Source: Mucilaginibacter polytrichastri (GTDB lineage: Bacteria; Bacteroidota; Bacteroidia; Sphingobacteriales; Sphingobacteriaceae). From it: a stretch of DNA of 47,845 nt. The translations under genes and the position numbers were made by a program. The stretch spans positions 1,144,909 through 1,192,753 of the forward strand of contig NZ_MPPL01000001.1 in NCBI RefSeq assembly GCF_001911425.1. The letters run 5' to 3'. Shown one piece after another: positions 1 to 9,304 of this stretch (position 1 is the first letter of the stretch; each line of letters opens with the position of its first letter). The notes beneath the pieces are model-generated. The model saw only the letters and a program-made list of their open reading frames with translations, made no database searches and had not been told where the DNA came from.

Positions 1-1
1 A

Positions 2-262
2 ACCCCGGCCGAAGCCCTGTTTATGAAAAAGAAACTATTGGTTATCCCTATGAAAAACCAGTATGAGCAGCAGCTTAATGCCGCCGCGCTAAAATCTATG
101 GGGGTGCCGGTAATTAAAAGTCTGAAAGAAAAACACGAAGAAACCATTACCAAATGGCTTAATAACGATAGCATAGTTGAAGTGAGTTACCCCAATGAAA
201 CCCAGGAAATCCTTGATAGGATCTTCAAACAGCATGTTATCGAATTGATACCACAACTGTAA
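2..262 (+). CDS. MurG-like glycosyltransferase, C-terminal fragment
   Basis: The reading frame is open from the first bases of the window, so this is the 3' end of a longer gene. The 86 visible residues begin TPAEALFMKKKLLVIP and continue with QYEQQLNAAAL. This matches the end of the nucleotide-sugar binding domain of MurG/GT28-like glycosyltransferases, including the MJ1255-type family, where a conserved acidic residue and the EQ pair contact the donor sugar nucleotide. The internal ATG at 23 is not a credible start because the motif begins upstream of it. Substrate cannot be told from this fragment. A hairpin terminator follows about 100 bp downstream. Confidence 0.7.
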   Translation, partial: TPAEALFMKKKLLVIPMKNQYEQQLNAAALKSMGVPVIKSLKEKHEETITKWLNNDSIVEVSYPNETQEILDRIFKQHVIELIPQL

Positions 263-365
263 ATTATACTAAAGACTTAATATTGACCTTACATTAACCC
301 AACAAGCTAACTGCATCTTTGCGTCAAGTTTTTTTACATGCAAGGGTAAATAGTTTAGTTAATAT

Positions 366-410
366 AAATAAGGAGTGGGCGAGCCACTCCTTATTTGTTT
401 CAGGAGTTTT
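366..410 (+). terminator. Strong hairpin terminator
   Basis: A perfect 13-bp stem (366-378 with 384-396, arms AAATAAGGAGTGG and CCACTCCTTATTT) closes a 5-nt loop and is followed by a T-rich run near 406-411. It most likely ends the transcript of the glycosyltransferase whose stop codon is at 262. Confidence 0.75.
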
Positions 411-609
411 TTAAAATTCGGCCTGTTAAACAAATGTTTGATTTTGAGGTTGTTGCTGATCCGTGAATAGTTCCCTGCCGTAATTAAATCCCTATTTTCT
501 CGTATTAATAACCTGTTTTCTGCCAATGCGTCATCTACAGGTATATTACAATACCTTTTGTCATGAAATTATAATATGATGAAACAATCGTAGGTTTTAT
601 TACAAAACA
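411..609. other. Intergenic stretch with no gene seen
   Basis: AT-rich spacer between the terminator and the TetR promoter. I see no start codon with a plausible coding frame, no tRNA-like structure and no repeat element here. Confidence 0.6.
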
Positions 610-642
610 TTTGGAACTTTAACTTAAACATTGATACTTTTG
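610..642 (+). promoter_or_regulatory. Bacteroidota-type promoter of the TetR gene
   Basis: TTTG at 610-613 and TACTTTTG at 635-642 fit the Bacteroidota sigma-factor consensus TTTG-N19-21-TAnnTTTG, with a 21-bp spacer. Transcription should begin near 649, which lies downstream of the TTG at 631 and upstream of the ATG at 670. It therefore helps decide the start codon of the next gene. Confidence 0.65.
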
Positions 643-669
643 CTAACACTGTTAGGAAGTAAGGCAACA

Positions 670-1266
670 ATGGGAATCGTAGAACGCAGACAGCGTCACA
701 AAGATGAGGTTAAGAAGGATATTATTTGCGCTGCATGGCAAATGGTAAAAACTGACGGTTGGCAATCATTGTCGATACGTAAGATTGCCGATGCTATTGA
801 GTACAGCGTTCCTGTTATCTACGATCATTTTGAAAATAAAGAAGCCATTTTAATTGAGTTTGGCCGTACGGGGTTTCAACTATTAACAGACAGAATTTTA
901 GAAGCAAAAAGCGAGCATACCGATCCTGCAGACCAAATCATGGCCATTGCAGATGCTTACTGGGATTTTGCACTAAACAATACAGAACATTACCAACTGA
1001 TGTTTGGCATAGGGATGGCTTGCTGCGAATTTTCAAAATGTTTACCAGAACAATTGATGTTTGCCGAAGCTGTTACAGAATCTATCCAAAGCATGATAGA
1101 TAAAAGTGGTACAGAGGCGAACGCATGTTTAAAATACCACACCTTTTGGTCGGTAATGCACGGGTTAATATCTATCAAAATAAACGGCAACTCTGTTGTC
1201 GATATTGAATTAAACAAAATGGTTTTAGATGACGCTATCACAGGCTTTATTAAAAACTTAAAGTAG
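670..1266 (+). CDS. TetR/AcrR family transcriptional regulator
   Basis: A 198-residue regulator. An N-terminal helix-turn-helix of TetR type is visible at about residues 15-60: after a basic lead (ERRQRHKDEVKKDI) comes SLSIRKIADAIEYSVPVIYD and then HFENKEAIL. The remaining 130 residues form the divergent ligand-binding domain. I place the start at ATG 670 and not the in-frame TTG at 631, because the promoter at 610-642 puts the transcription start downstream of 631 and AGGAAG precedes 670. It lies 153 bp upstream of, and codirectional with, the RND efflux genes, so it is probably their local repressor (inference from context). The inducing ligand is unknown. Confidence 0.9.
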   Translation: MGIVERRQRHKDEVKKDIICAAWQMVKTDGWQSLSIRKIADAIEYSVPVIYDHFENKEAILIEFGRTGFQLLTDRILEAKSEHTDPADQIMAIADAYWDFALNNTEHYQLMFGIGMACCEFSKCLPEQLMFAEAVTESIQSMIDKSGTEANACLKYHTFWSVMHGLISIKINGNSVVDIELNKMVLDDAITGFIKNLK

Positions 1267-1294
1267 CTACTCTTTTTTTGGCCGCTAAAGCTAA

Positions 1295-1358
1295 CGGTGT
1301 TAATTAAAATAACGCCGGTACATTAATAACAAATAAATCCACGTATTAAAATTAACGC
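1295..1358. promoter_or_regulatory. Possible operator region before the RND operon
   Basis: An imperfect inverted repeat (CGGTGTTA at 1295-1302, TAACGCCG at 1310-1317) overlaps the first of two similar direct repeats, TTAAAATAACGC at 1304-1315 and TTAAAATTAACGC at 1346-1358. The position between the TetR gene and its presumed target suits operators, but no experiment or family consensus backs this. The inverted repeat could instead be a weak RNA hairpin. Confidence 0.3.
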
Positions 1359-1419
1359 AGTAAAGTTACCAGCGTTCGAGTTTCTCACACTATTAAAATT
1401 GTCAACACACCAAACACTC

Positions 1420-2610
1420 ATGAATACATTTAAACGAAAACTTAACAGCGATAGCAATCTTAATGCTGTTAGGATTATGGCGATAGGTCTGGTTATCATC
1501 GCTTTAGCAAGCTGCGGAAGTCCTCAGCAAGCCCAGGTTGCACCACCGGCCCCTTCATTGCCGGTAGCAGAAGTTCAAACAGGTACTCAAACCACTTATC
1601 AGGAATACCCTGCATCAATAGAAGGTACCGTTAATGTTGAAGTTAGGCCCCAGGTAAGCGGCACATTAGATAAAGTATTTGTTGACGAAGGCGCTTATGT
1701 AAGCGCTGGCCAACCGATATTTAAAATAAATGAATTGCCTTACCGCTCGGCATTAAATAACGCTTTAGCCAGCTTACACGCGGCAGAAGCAGCACAAGGC
1801 AATGCGCAAATAGAAGTAGACAAATTGACCCCGCTGGTAGAAAACAAAGTAGTGTCAGATTATCAGTTAAAAACTGCTAAAGCAAGCTACAAGGTTGCCA
1901 CAGCCAACATCGAATCGGCAAAAGCTAATGTATCTACAGCACAGATCAATTTAGGTTATACCTTAATTAAGGCACCTGTAAGCGGTTATATAGGCCGTTT
2001 AGAAAGGAAACAGGGAAGCTTAGTTGGGCCACAGGATCTTGCAGCTTTGACCGAATTATCTGATGTGCACGAAGTGCATGTTTACTTTGCTTTAGGCGAA
2101 AAGGACTTTGTGGCTTTTAAAGAGCAATACCCGGGTGAAACTATAAAAGATAAGTTGAAAAAATTACCTTTTGTATCGCTGTTGCTGGCAGATGGTACCG
2201 AGTATGTTAAACACGGTAAAATTGATATTGTTGATGGCCAGTTTGATAAAACTACAGGTGCAATTACGGTAAGGGCAACATTTTCAAATCCTCAGGGGCT
2301 GTTACGTTCGGGTAATACAGGCAAGATCCGTTTAAGCCTTGAACATAAGGATGCTTTAATTGTGCCCGAATCAGCAACTGTTGATATGCAGGATAAAGTA
2401 TTTGTGTTTACCGTAGGCGATAGCAGCAAAGTGAAAAAACAAGCGATTAATATTATTGGTAAAAACGGCGACAATTACCTGGTTAAAGACGGCGTAAAAG
2501 CAGGCGACCAGATTGTATTAAGCGGTATCGATAAATTACAGGAAGGTATGGTGATACACCCTGAAAAACAATCTGCCGAAAAGGTAGCAGCAGTTGTAGC
2601 AAAAAACTAA
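1420..2610 (+). CDS. RND efflux periplasmic adaptor (membrane fusion) lipoprotein
   Basis: A 396-residue HlyD/AcrA-type adaptor that links the inner-membrane RND pump to the outer-membrane channel. A lipoprotein signal ends in IIALASC with the lipidated Cys at residue 32. A barrel-sandwich (lipoyl-like) half follows with VEVRPQVSGTLDKVFVDEG, then an alanine-rich coiled hairpin of about 75 residues, then the second lipoyl half with TLIKAPVSGYIGR, a beta-barrel and a membrane-proximal domain. ATG 1420 is preferred over TTG 1399. ATG 1477, preceded by AGGATT, would give a shorter signal peptide and cannot be excluded. The pump gene starts 24 bp after the stop. Substrate is unknown, with HAE1-type multidrug export most likely. 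Confidence 0.93.
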   Translation: MNTFKRKLNSDSNLNAVRIMAIGLVIIALASCGSPQQAQVAPPAPSLPVAEVQTGTQTTYQEYPASIEGTVNVEVRPQVSGTLDKVFVDEGAYVSAGQPIFKINELPYRSALNNALASLHAAEAAQGNAQIEVDKLTPLVENKVVSDYQLKTAKASYKVATANIESAKANVSTAQINLGYTLIKAPVSGYIGRLERKQGSLVGPQDLAALTELSDVHEVHVYFALGEKDFVAFKEQYPGETIKDKLKKLPFVSLLLADGTEYVKHGKIDIVDGQFDKTTGAITVRATFSNPQGLLRSGNTGKIRLSLEHKDALIVPESATVDMQDKVFVFTVGDSSKVKKQAINIIGKNGDNYLVKDGVKAGDQIVLSGIDKLQEGMVIHPEKQSAEKVAAVVAKN

Positions 2611-2634
2611 TACATACACTTAAACTTTAAAGTC

Positions 2635-5600
2635 ATGTTTCAAAAATTTATAGAAAGGCCGGTACTCTCAACCGTTATCTCCATACTATTGGTGATAGTT
2701 GGTGTGCTTGGCTTAACCAAACTGCCCCTGGAGCGGTTCCCGAATATAGCCCCTCCGGCGGTATTGGTATCTGCTGTTTACCCGGGCGCTAACGCCGAAA
2801 CTATTTTACGTTCGGTAACACCATCGCTGGAAGAAGCCATTAATGGTGTGGAGAACATGACCTACATGACTTCCACTGCCAGTAACGATGGTACACTGGG
2901 TATTACTGTTTACTTTAAACAAGGCACAGACCCGGATCAGGCTGCGGTAAACGTTCAAAACCGTGTATCACAGGCTACCAGCCAGTTGCCTGCCGAGGTT
3001 GTACAATATGGTATAACTACCACCAAACAGCAAAACAGCTTTATTGGTGCAATGGCTATATACACAGAAGATCCCAAAAAATACGATCAAACCTTTGTAG
3101 CCAACTATGCACAGATCAATATTATCCCCGAAATTAAACGTATCCCGGGTGTGGGCTCTGCAAGTATATTTGGTGGTGTAAAAGATTATTCAATGCGTGT
3201 TTGGCTTAATCCAAGCCAAATGGCAGCCTACAAAGTTACCCCGGCCGAAGTAACTGCAGCTATACAAGATAAGAACATTGAAGCTGCCCCAGGTAAGTTT
3301 GGTGAGCGCAGTACCGAAGCATTTGAATATGTAATTAAATACAAAGGTAAGCTAACCACACCCGAAGAATACCAGAACATTGCTATCCGTGCAAATGCAG
3401 ATGGCTCGGTATTACATTTAAAAGATGTAGCCCGTGTAGAATTGGGTGCTTATTCTTATAACAGTGATAGCAACCTAAATGGGCACGATGGTATTGTGAT
3501 TGGTATTATACAACTTTCGGGCTCAAACGCTAATGAAATTCAAATAGCAATTGATAAGTTGATGGAAAAAGCATCGAAGGATTTTCCTGTCGGTATCAAA
3601 TACAATCAGTTCTATCGTACCAAAACAGATTTGGATGAGTCTATTAATCAGGTTGAGCATACCTTGGTAGAAGCCTTTATATTGGTATTTATTGTGGTGT
3701 TCATCTTCCTGCAAGATTTTAGGTCTACCTTAATTCCGGCCATCGCGGTTCCGGTTGCTATTATCGGTACGTTCTTCTTCATGAACCTTTTTGGTTTCTC
3801 TGTTAACTTGTTAACCTTGTTTGCACTGGTATTGGCCATCGGTATTGTGGTGGATGATGCCATTGTGGTGGTAGAGGCGGTGCACGCCAAAATGGAGCAC
3901 GACCCAAGCCTTACGCCTAAAAAAGCCACTACCGAGGCAATGCATGAAATTACTGGTGCTATTATATCTATTACGCTGGTAATGGCAGCCGTGTTTTTAC
4001 CGGTTAGTTTCATGACTGGCTCAACAGGTATATTTTACCGGCAGTTTGCATTAACCATGGCCATAGCCATTATTATATCGGCTGTTAACGCTTTAACTTT
4101 GAGCCCGGCTTTAGCCGCCTTGTTTTTAAAGAACAAACATAATGTGGACGGCCATGGCCATGAAGCACCTAAAAAAGGGTTTGTTGATAAATTTTACGCA
4201 GGCTTTAATGGTGGCTTTAACTATATAACCAACAGGTATACAGGTGGCTTAAAATTCCTGATCCGTAATAAATGGATCAGTATGGGCGGCCTTGTGTTAG
4301 TGGTGTTGGCTACTGTTTATATGGTAAACAGAACTAAAACAGGCTTTATCCCGACTGAAGATCAGGGCTTCGTTGCCATAGCGGTTAATACGCCATCAGG
4401 AACCTCATTAAGCGGTACTAATAAAACATTTAAACTTGCCGAAGAGCAACTGAAAACTTTACCCTCAGCCCGGTTTGTTACGGCGTTGTCTGGTTTCAAC
4501 TTTTTAACGCAATCAAGCAGTCCATCTGCAGGTGTTATATTCCTGTTGTTAAAACCTACTGAAGAAAGAGGCGCGGTTAAAAATATTGATGCGATACAAG
4601 AAATAGTGAGAGGCAGATTGGGTGGTATACCCGGTGGTACTTTCTTTGTGTTCAGTTTTCCAACTGTACCGGGCTTTAGTAATGTGGAGGCTTTAGATGT
4701 AGTGCTGCAGGATAGAACCAATGGCAGGCTGGATAAATTTAGCGGCATTGCCAATAACTTTATAGGCAAGCTGATGCAGAAACCAGCCATCGCTTATGCC
4801 TTTACATCTTACAAAGCCGATTATCCTCAGCTACAATTAGAAGTTGATGACGAAAAGGCCAACCAACTGGGTGTAAATGTTAAAGACATCCTGTCAACCA
4901 TGCAGGCTTACTTTGGTACCGCTCAGGCATCAGACTTTAATCGTTTTGGTAAGTACTACAGGGTAGTGGTTCAGGCAGATATTGCCGACAGGACAGACCC
5001 TACAGCCATTGACCGGGTATTTGTTAAGAACAAAGCCGGCGAAAATGTGCCTATCAATACTTTGGTTAAACTAACCCGTGTTTATGGTTCAGAAACCGCT
5101 TCACGTTATAACCTGTTTAACTCCATTGAAGTAAACGCGATACCTAAACCAGGTTACAGCTCTGGTGATGCTATTAAAGCCATACAGGAAACCGCTAAAG
5201 AGCAATTGCCGGCTGGCTTTGCTTATGAATTCTCTGGCCAAACACGTGAGGAAATTTCATCAGGCGGGCAATCAGCTGTGATATTTATGCTTTGTTTGGT
5301 GTTTGTATACTTCTTGTTATCGGCACAGTACGAAAGCTATATCCTGCCATTGGCGGTAATACTTTCTATCCCTACAGGTATATTCGGTGTGTTTGTGGTA
5401 TTGGGTTTAACCGGTATCGAAAACAACATTTATGTACAGGTAGCCTTAATCATGCTTATCGGTCTGTTAGCTAAAAACGCCATCTTGATTATAGAGTTTG
5501 CTGTACAGAAACGTAAGGCAGGCCATACTCTGGTTGCTGCGGCAATAGAAGCAGCCAGGTTAAGGATAAGGCCAATTGTTATGACATCGCTTGCATTCGT

Positions 5601-5853
5601 ATTCGGTTTATTCCCAATGAGTATCGCAACCGGCCCATCTGCCCAGGGTAACCACTCTATTAGTATTGGTGCTGCCGGGGGTATGGTGTCAGGCGTATTG
5701 CTTGGTTTGTTCATTATACCGGTATTGTTTGTGATATTCCAGGGTTTACAGGAAAGAATAAGCGGTGTACCGGTAGCTGTATTGCTTGATGATTCACCTG
5801 CTGATCAGGATGGCAATGCTGTACTTAAACTAGAGGACGGATACACTGCATAA
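2635..5853 (+). CDS. RND multidrug efflux pump, HAE1/AcrB family
   Basis: A 1072-residue proton-driven inner-membrane transporter of the hydrophobe/amphiphile efflux family. It begins with the typical amphipathic helix and TM1 (MFQKFIERPVLSTVISILL). It then shows two large periplasmic porter loops, about residues 35-335 and 560-870, each after one membrane segment and before a bundle of membrane helices. The proton-relay aspartates lie in GIVVDDAIVVVEAV at D407 and D408, the same numbering as E. coli AcrB. The partner lysine is in LLAKNAILIIEFA at K947, corresponding to AcrB K940. Length is normal for the family and no residue of the relay that I could check is missing. It sits 24 bp after the adaptor and 18 bp before the outer-membrane channel. 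Confidence 0.96.
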   Translation: MFQKFIERPVLSTVISILLVIVGVLGLTKLPLERFPNIAPPAVLVSAVYPGANAETILRSVTPSLEEAINGVENMTYMTSTASNDGTLGITVYFKQGTDPDQAAVNVQNRVSQATSQLPAEVVQYGITTTKQQNSFIGAMAIYTEDPKKYDQTFVANYAQINIIPEIKRIPGVGSASIFGGVKDYSMRVWLNPSQMAAYKVTPAEVTAAIQDKNIEAAPGKFGERSTEAFEYVIKYKGKLTTPEEYQNIAIRANADGSVLHLKDVARVELGAYSYNSDSNLNGHDGIVIGIIQLSGSNANEIQIAIDKLMEKASKDFPVGIKYNQFYRTKTDLDESINQVEHTLVEAFILVFIVVFIFLQDFRSTLIPAIAVPVAIIGTFFFMNLFGFSVNLLTLFALVLAIGIVVDDAIVVVEAVHAKMEHDPSLTPKKATTEAMHEITGAIISITLVMAAVFLPVSFMTGSTGIFYRQFALTMAIAIIISAVNALTLSPALAALFLKNKHNVDGHGHEAPKKGFVDKFYAGFNGGFNYITNRYTGGLKFLIRNKWISMGGLVLVVLATVYMVNRTKTGFIPTEDQGFVAIAVNTPSGTSLSGTNKTFKLAEEQLKTLPSARFVTALSGFNFLTQSSSPSAGVIFLLLKPTEERGAVKNIDAIQEIVRGRLGGIPGGTFFVFSFPTVPGFSNVEALDVVLQDRTNGRLDKFSGIANNFIGKLMQKPAIAYAFTSYKADYPQLQLEVDDEKANQLGVNVKDILSTMQAYFGTAQASDFNRFGKYYRVVVQADIADRTDPTAIDRVFVKNKAGENVPINTLVKLTRVYGSETASRYNLFNSIEVNAIPKPGYSSGDAIKAIQETAKEQLPAGFAYEFSGQTREEISSGGQSAVIFMLCLVFVYFLLSAQYESYILPLAVILSIPTGIFGVFVVLGLTGIENNIYVQVALIMLIGLLAKNAILIIEFAVQKRKAGHTLVAAAIEAARLRIRPIVMTSLAFVFGLFPMSIATGPSAQGNHSISIGAAGGMVSGVLLGLFIIPVLFVIFQGLQERISGVPVAVLLDDSPADQDGNAVLKLEDGYTA

Positions 5854-5871
5854 TTTAAATATCAAATAGAA

Positions 5872-7290
5872 ATGAAAACATATATAAACAGGTTTTCCAT
5901 ATTGCTTGCAATTGTGGTGCTAAGTGCCTGTAAAGTATCAAAAGATATACAAAAGCCGGTGGCCGATGTGCCGGTAAAATTCAGGACTGATAGCCTTAAA
6001 GATACCAGCAGCATTGCAGATATACAGTGGAAAAGCTTTTTCACAGACGTTACCCTGCAAAAGCTGATAGACAGCGCTATGGTAAGGAATTTTGACATGC
6101 AGATAGCCCTTAAGAATATGGAAGCTGCACAGTTACAATTCAGACAGGTAAAATGGGAGTACGTGCCATCGGTTGACCTGAACGTGACTGCGAATTCAAA
6201 TCGCCCGTCAGACAATAGTGTTACAGGCTTAAGCTTAACACAATACAATATCGGTTCAAAACATATTGAAGACTATTCGGCCAATTTAGCTGTTTCGTGG
6301 GAAGCAGATATCTGGGGTAAAATCCGTAATCAGCAAAAAAGCGCACTAGCCGCTTACCTGCAAACCAGCGAAGCCAGAAAAGTAATTCAAACCGATTTAG
6401 TAGCCGGCATATCACAAGGGTATTATAACTTGCTGATGCTTGATGAGCAATTGAAAATTGCGAAAAGTAACCTGCGCTTAAACGATAGCACTTTGCGTAT
6501 TGTTAAACTGCAATTTGATGCAGGCCAGGTAACATCTTTAGCGGTTGATCAAACCCTGGCGCAAAAACAGGCTGCCGAGCAATTAATCCCTCAGTTTGAA
6601 CAAAATGTTACCATACAAGAAAATGCGCTAAGCATTTTAACAGGCCATTTACCTGATGCAATAGCAAGGGATAACACCTTAGGTCAAATCAATATCCCTG
6701 ATGAGTTATCGGCAGGTGTACCATCTGAGGCTGTAAGCCGCAGGCCCGATGTTAAGCAGCGTGAGCTTGCACTGGTTATTGCCAACTCCAATGTAGGTAT
6801 TAACAAAGCAGAAATGTATCCTGCTTTAAGGATTACAGCAACCGGCGGTGTAAATTCTTTTAAGGCTACTAACTGGTTTAACATCCCGGCATCTTTATTT
6901 GGGATAGTTTCAGGAAGCGTACTGCAGCCGTTGTTTGATCACAAAGAGTTAAAAACTAAGTATGATATAGCCAAAGTACAACGCGAAAGGACTGTGTTAG
7001 AATTCAGACAGTCGGTTTTAACCGCTGTTGGCGAAGTTTCTGATGCTTTAGTTAAAGTGCAAAAGCTTAAGCAGCAACAAGTAATTGCTGCCAATCGCGT
7101 AGCCACTTTAAAGCATGCAACTACTAACTCAAACTTGTTATTTAAGAACGGTATGGCAACTTACCTGGAGGTAATAACTGCACAAAGTAATGTGTTACAA
7201 AGTGAGTTAGACCTAGCTTCTATTAAAAATGCCCAGCTAAGCGCCGTATCTGAATTGTACAGAGCCTTAGGCGGCGGTTGGAAACAATAA
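5872..7290 (+). CDS. Outer-membrane efflux channel lipoprotein, OprM/NodT type
   Basis: A 472-residue outer-membrane factor that completes the tripartite pump. The signal peptide ends in VVLSAC, with lipidated Cys20. Two homologous halves of the TolC fold follow, each with long helices and a beta-hairpin. The recognisable NodT-family stretch EAVSRRPDVKQRELAL lies near residue 290, and TYLEVITAQSNVLQSELDLA lies near the C terminus. It is the third gene of the RND operon, 18 bp after the pump, and is followed by a strong terminator at 7312-7343. Confidence 0.95.
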   Translation: MKTYINRFSILLAIVVLSACKVSKDIQKPVADVPVKFRTDSLKDTSSIADIQWKSFFTDVTLQKLIDSAMVRNFDMQIALKNMEAAQLQFRQVKWEYVPSVDLNVTANSNRPSDNSVTGLSLTQYNIGSKHIEDYSANLAVSWEADIWGKIRNQQKSALAAYLQTSEARKVIQTDLVAGISQGYYNLLMLDEQLKIAKSNLRLNDSTLRIVKLQFDAGQVTSLAVDQTLAQKQAAEQLIPQFEQNVTIQENALSILTGHLPDAIARDNTLGQINIPDELSAGVPSEAVSRRPDVKQRELALVIANSNVGINKAEMYPALRITATGGVNSFKATNWFNIPASLFGIVSGSVLQPLFDHKELKTKYDIAKVQRERTVLEFRQSVLTAVGEVSDALVKVQKLKQQQVIAANRVATLKHATTNSNLLFKNGMATYLEVITAQSNVLQSELDLASIKNAQLSAVSELYRALGGGWKQ

Positions 7291-7311
7291 TATAGTTACT
7301 CATATATCTAA

Positions 7312-7343
7312 AAAAGCGTCCCGGTTTTCATTGGGACGCTTTT
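7312..7343 (+). terminator. Rho-independent terminator of the RND operon
   Basis: An 11-bp perfect stem (AAAAGCGTCCC at 7312-7322, GGGACGCTTTT at 7333-7343) with a 10-nt loop ends in a T run. It lies 22 bp after the channel gene and has A and T tracts on both sides. Confidence 0.85.
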
Positions 7344-7365
7344 TGCATTTTATACGTCTTATATT

Positions 7366-7452
7366 GTCATCCCGAGAGATAGCGAAAGATCTTCTTCGCT
7401 ATAAAATGTCGTTATACAGGATGAAGAAGATTCTTCATTACATTCAGAATGA
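7366..7452. repeat. Intergenic palindromic repeat element
   Basis: The element starts with GTCATCCCGAG and ends with CAGAATGA, with two internal hairpins: ATAGCGAA/TTCGCTAT (7379-7386 and 7395-7402) and ATGAAGAA/TTCTTCAT (7421-7428 and 7431-7438). Outer TCAT/ATGA ends with internal hairpins suggest a cloverleaf. This pattern is typical of dispersed REP-like intergenic repeats in many bacteria. It lies between the RND terminator and the MutS-like gene, and its frame should not be read as coding. Confidence 0.6.
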
Positions 7453-7498
7453 AAAAAAACTAAACCTATATAGTAACTTAGCCCCAACAATTATACCC

Positions 7499-9304
7499 AT
7501 GGATCAAGCCATTATCACCGACTACAACCAACGTGCACTTGCCGCACAAAACGAATTTACCCGATATGAAAAGCTGGCTAACCGGTATTCGCTGTTACGT
7601 TTAGTGGTTTTTGGCCTGATTGTATTGGGTATTTATTTTGCGGTTATCTACAATAATATTTTCATTGTACTGGGCGCTTTTATTGCGCTGGGCTTTGTAT
7701 TTGCCTGGCTGGTGGCCAAACAAAGTGGCTTTGAAAAGCAAAAACAGTATTACAAAAATTTGAACAGTGTTACCGAAAACGAAGTTGCCGGTATAAGCAC
7801 CCGTGCCAACCTGTATGATAACGGCAATGGGTTTAATAACGACAAGCATTTCTACACGGCAGATCTGGATATCTTCGGTAATCTCTCCCTATTCCAGATG
7901 CTTAACCGGGCGGCAACTTTTGCCGGTTGCAGCCGGTTGGCAGCATGGTTAAGCAAGCCCGCTGCTAAAGATGTGATATTAAAACACCAGCATGCCGTGC
8001 AAGAGATCGGCACCAAAAACAGCTGGAAACTGGACCTGCAGGCCCGGCTTTTATTTGCCATTAAAGAGCCCGTAAACCATCTCGAACAACTCATTACCTA
8101 TTTACATTTTCCCTTAAACCTTAAAGGCGAGGCATGGTTAAGCAAATATGCCAAAATTGCGCCCTGGTTACTGGGGGCGGCCATCATATTATCATGGTAT
8201 TATTACCCGGCAAAAATGCTTGCCGTGCTGATTGGGCTTGCCAATATGAGCATCATTTTTTCGAGGGCTGCTTACATTCAGAAAACTGATTTAATAGCCG
8301 GAAAAATTGGCCATGTACTGGGTAACTATGCCGGTGTTTTTGAGAAGATAGAGCAGGAGAGCTGGCAGGCAGACTGTAACATTAACCTGGCATTGGTTAT
8401 TAAAAATGATGGCACATCGATGCGGATCAAAGAGCTTTCTATTTTAATAAATAAGCTTAATTACCACCTCAATATTTACGTAGGTTTTTTCCTGAACCTG
8501 TTTTTACTGTGGGATATCCGCCAGATCATCGCTATAGAAAACTGGAAGCGTAATAATCGCCAGAACCTGGAAAATGCCTTTAATGTAATTGCAGAATTTG
8601 AAGCACTCATAAGTATCTCGGGCCTGCATATCAATAACCCCAATTGGGCTTTCCCGGGCATAGTAGATGATGGTGGTTATACATTAGTGGCGCAACAGTT
8701 AGCACATCCGCTTATCAATACAAACCAGGCCGTAAAAAATGATTATGAACTGCGCGATACGTATAAGATCGATATTATAACCGGCTCTAACATGGCCGGT
8801 AAAAGTACGTTTTTGCGTACCATTGGTATTAATACAGTGCTGGCTTTGTGTGGTGCACCCGTTTGTGCCGACAGTATGCAGGTATCGGTAATTACGATGG
8901 TAAGCTACATGCGCATCAAGGATTCGCTCAATGAAAGTACATCCACTTTTAAAGCCGAACTCGACCGCCTGCAAATGCTGCTGGCAGCTGTAGAAGGCGA
9001 AGAGAAGATCTTTTTCCTCATCGATGAAATGCTACGCGGTACCAATTCGGTTGATAAGTATCTGGGATCGAAAGCCGTAATTGAGCAAATCATTAGCAAA
9101 AAAGGGGTAGGGATGGTTGCTACCCACGATTTACAAATAGCCCAGCTGGAACAGAAATACCCCGATTATATCCGCAACTTCTATTTCGATATACAAGTAT
9201 TGGATGGCGAAATGCTGTTTGATTACAAGATTAAGAATGGCGAGTGCAAAACCTTTAATGCCTCCATGCTGCTTAAACGGATTGGCATTGATATAGAGGC
9301 TTAA
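7499..9304 (+). CDS. Membrane-anchored MutS-like ATPase
   Basis: A 601-residue protein with a C-terminal MutS domain V ATPase: Walker A TGSNMAGKST at residues 428-437, Walker B with FFLIDE ending in D509 and E510, then MLRGTNS and ATHD in the switch region. The N-terminal half has hydrophobic segments near residues 35-80, 220-255 and 325-345 and lacks the mismatch-recognition domain I with its Phe-X-Glu motif. It is therefore not the housekeeping MutS. The frame is open upstream to 7331 but passes through the terminator and the repeat element, so ATG 7499 (MDQAIITDYNQ) is the likely start. Function is unknown. The family is widespread in Bacteroidota and probably acts at the membrane. Confidence 0.85.
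   Translation: MDQAIITDYNQRALAAQNEFTRYEKLANRYSLLRLVVFGLIVLGIYFAVIYNNIFIVLGAFIALGFVFAWLVAKQSGFEKQKQYYKNLNSVTENEVAGISTRANLYDNGNGFNNDKHFYTADLDIFGNLSLFQMLNRAATFAGCSRLAAWLSKPAAKDVILKHQHAVQEIGTKNSWKLDLQARLLFAIKEPVNHLEQLITYLHFPLNLKGEAWLSKYAKIAPWLLGAAIILSWYYYPAKMLAVLIGLANMSIIFSRAAYIQKTDLIAGKIGHVLGNYAGVFEKIEQESWQADCNINLALVIKNDGTSMRIKELSILINKLNYHLNIYVGFFLNLFLLWDIRQIIAIENWKRNNRQNLENAFNVIAEFEALISISGLHINNPNWAFPGIVDDGGYTLVAQQLAHPLINTNQAVKNDYELRDTYKIDIITGSNMAGKSTFLRTIGINTVLALCGAPVCADSMQVSVITMVSYMRIKDSLNESTSTFKAELDRLQMLLAAVEGEEKIFFLIDEMLRGTNSVDKYLGSKAVIEQIISKKGVGMVATHDLQIAQLEQKYPDYIRNFYFDIQVLDGEMLFDYKIKNGECKTFNASMLLKRIGIDIEA

Noticed and set aside
631..669. TTG start extending the first TetR regulator by 13 residues
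   Set aside because: The TTG overlaps the upstream edge of the -7 promoter element, so it would lie before the transcription start.
7331..7498. N-terminal extension of the MutS-like protein
   Set aside because: The frame begins inside the RND terminator and runs through a palindromic repeat, and it has no protein-like pattern. ATG 7499 is better.
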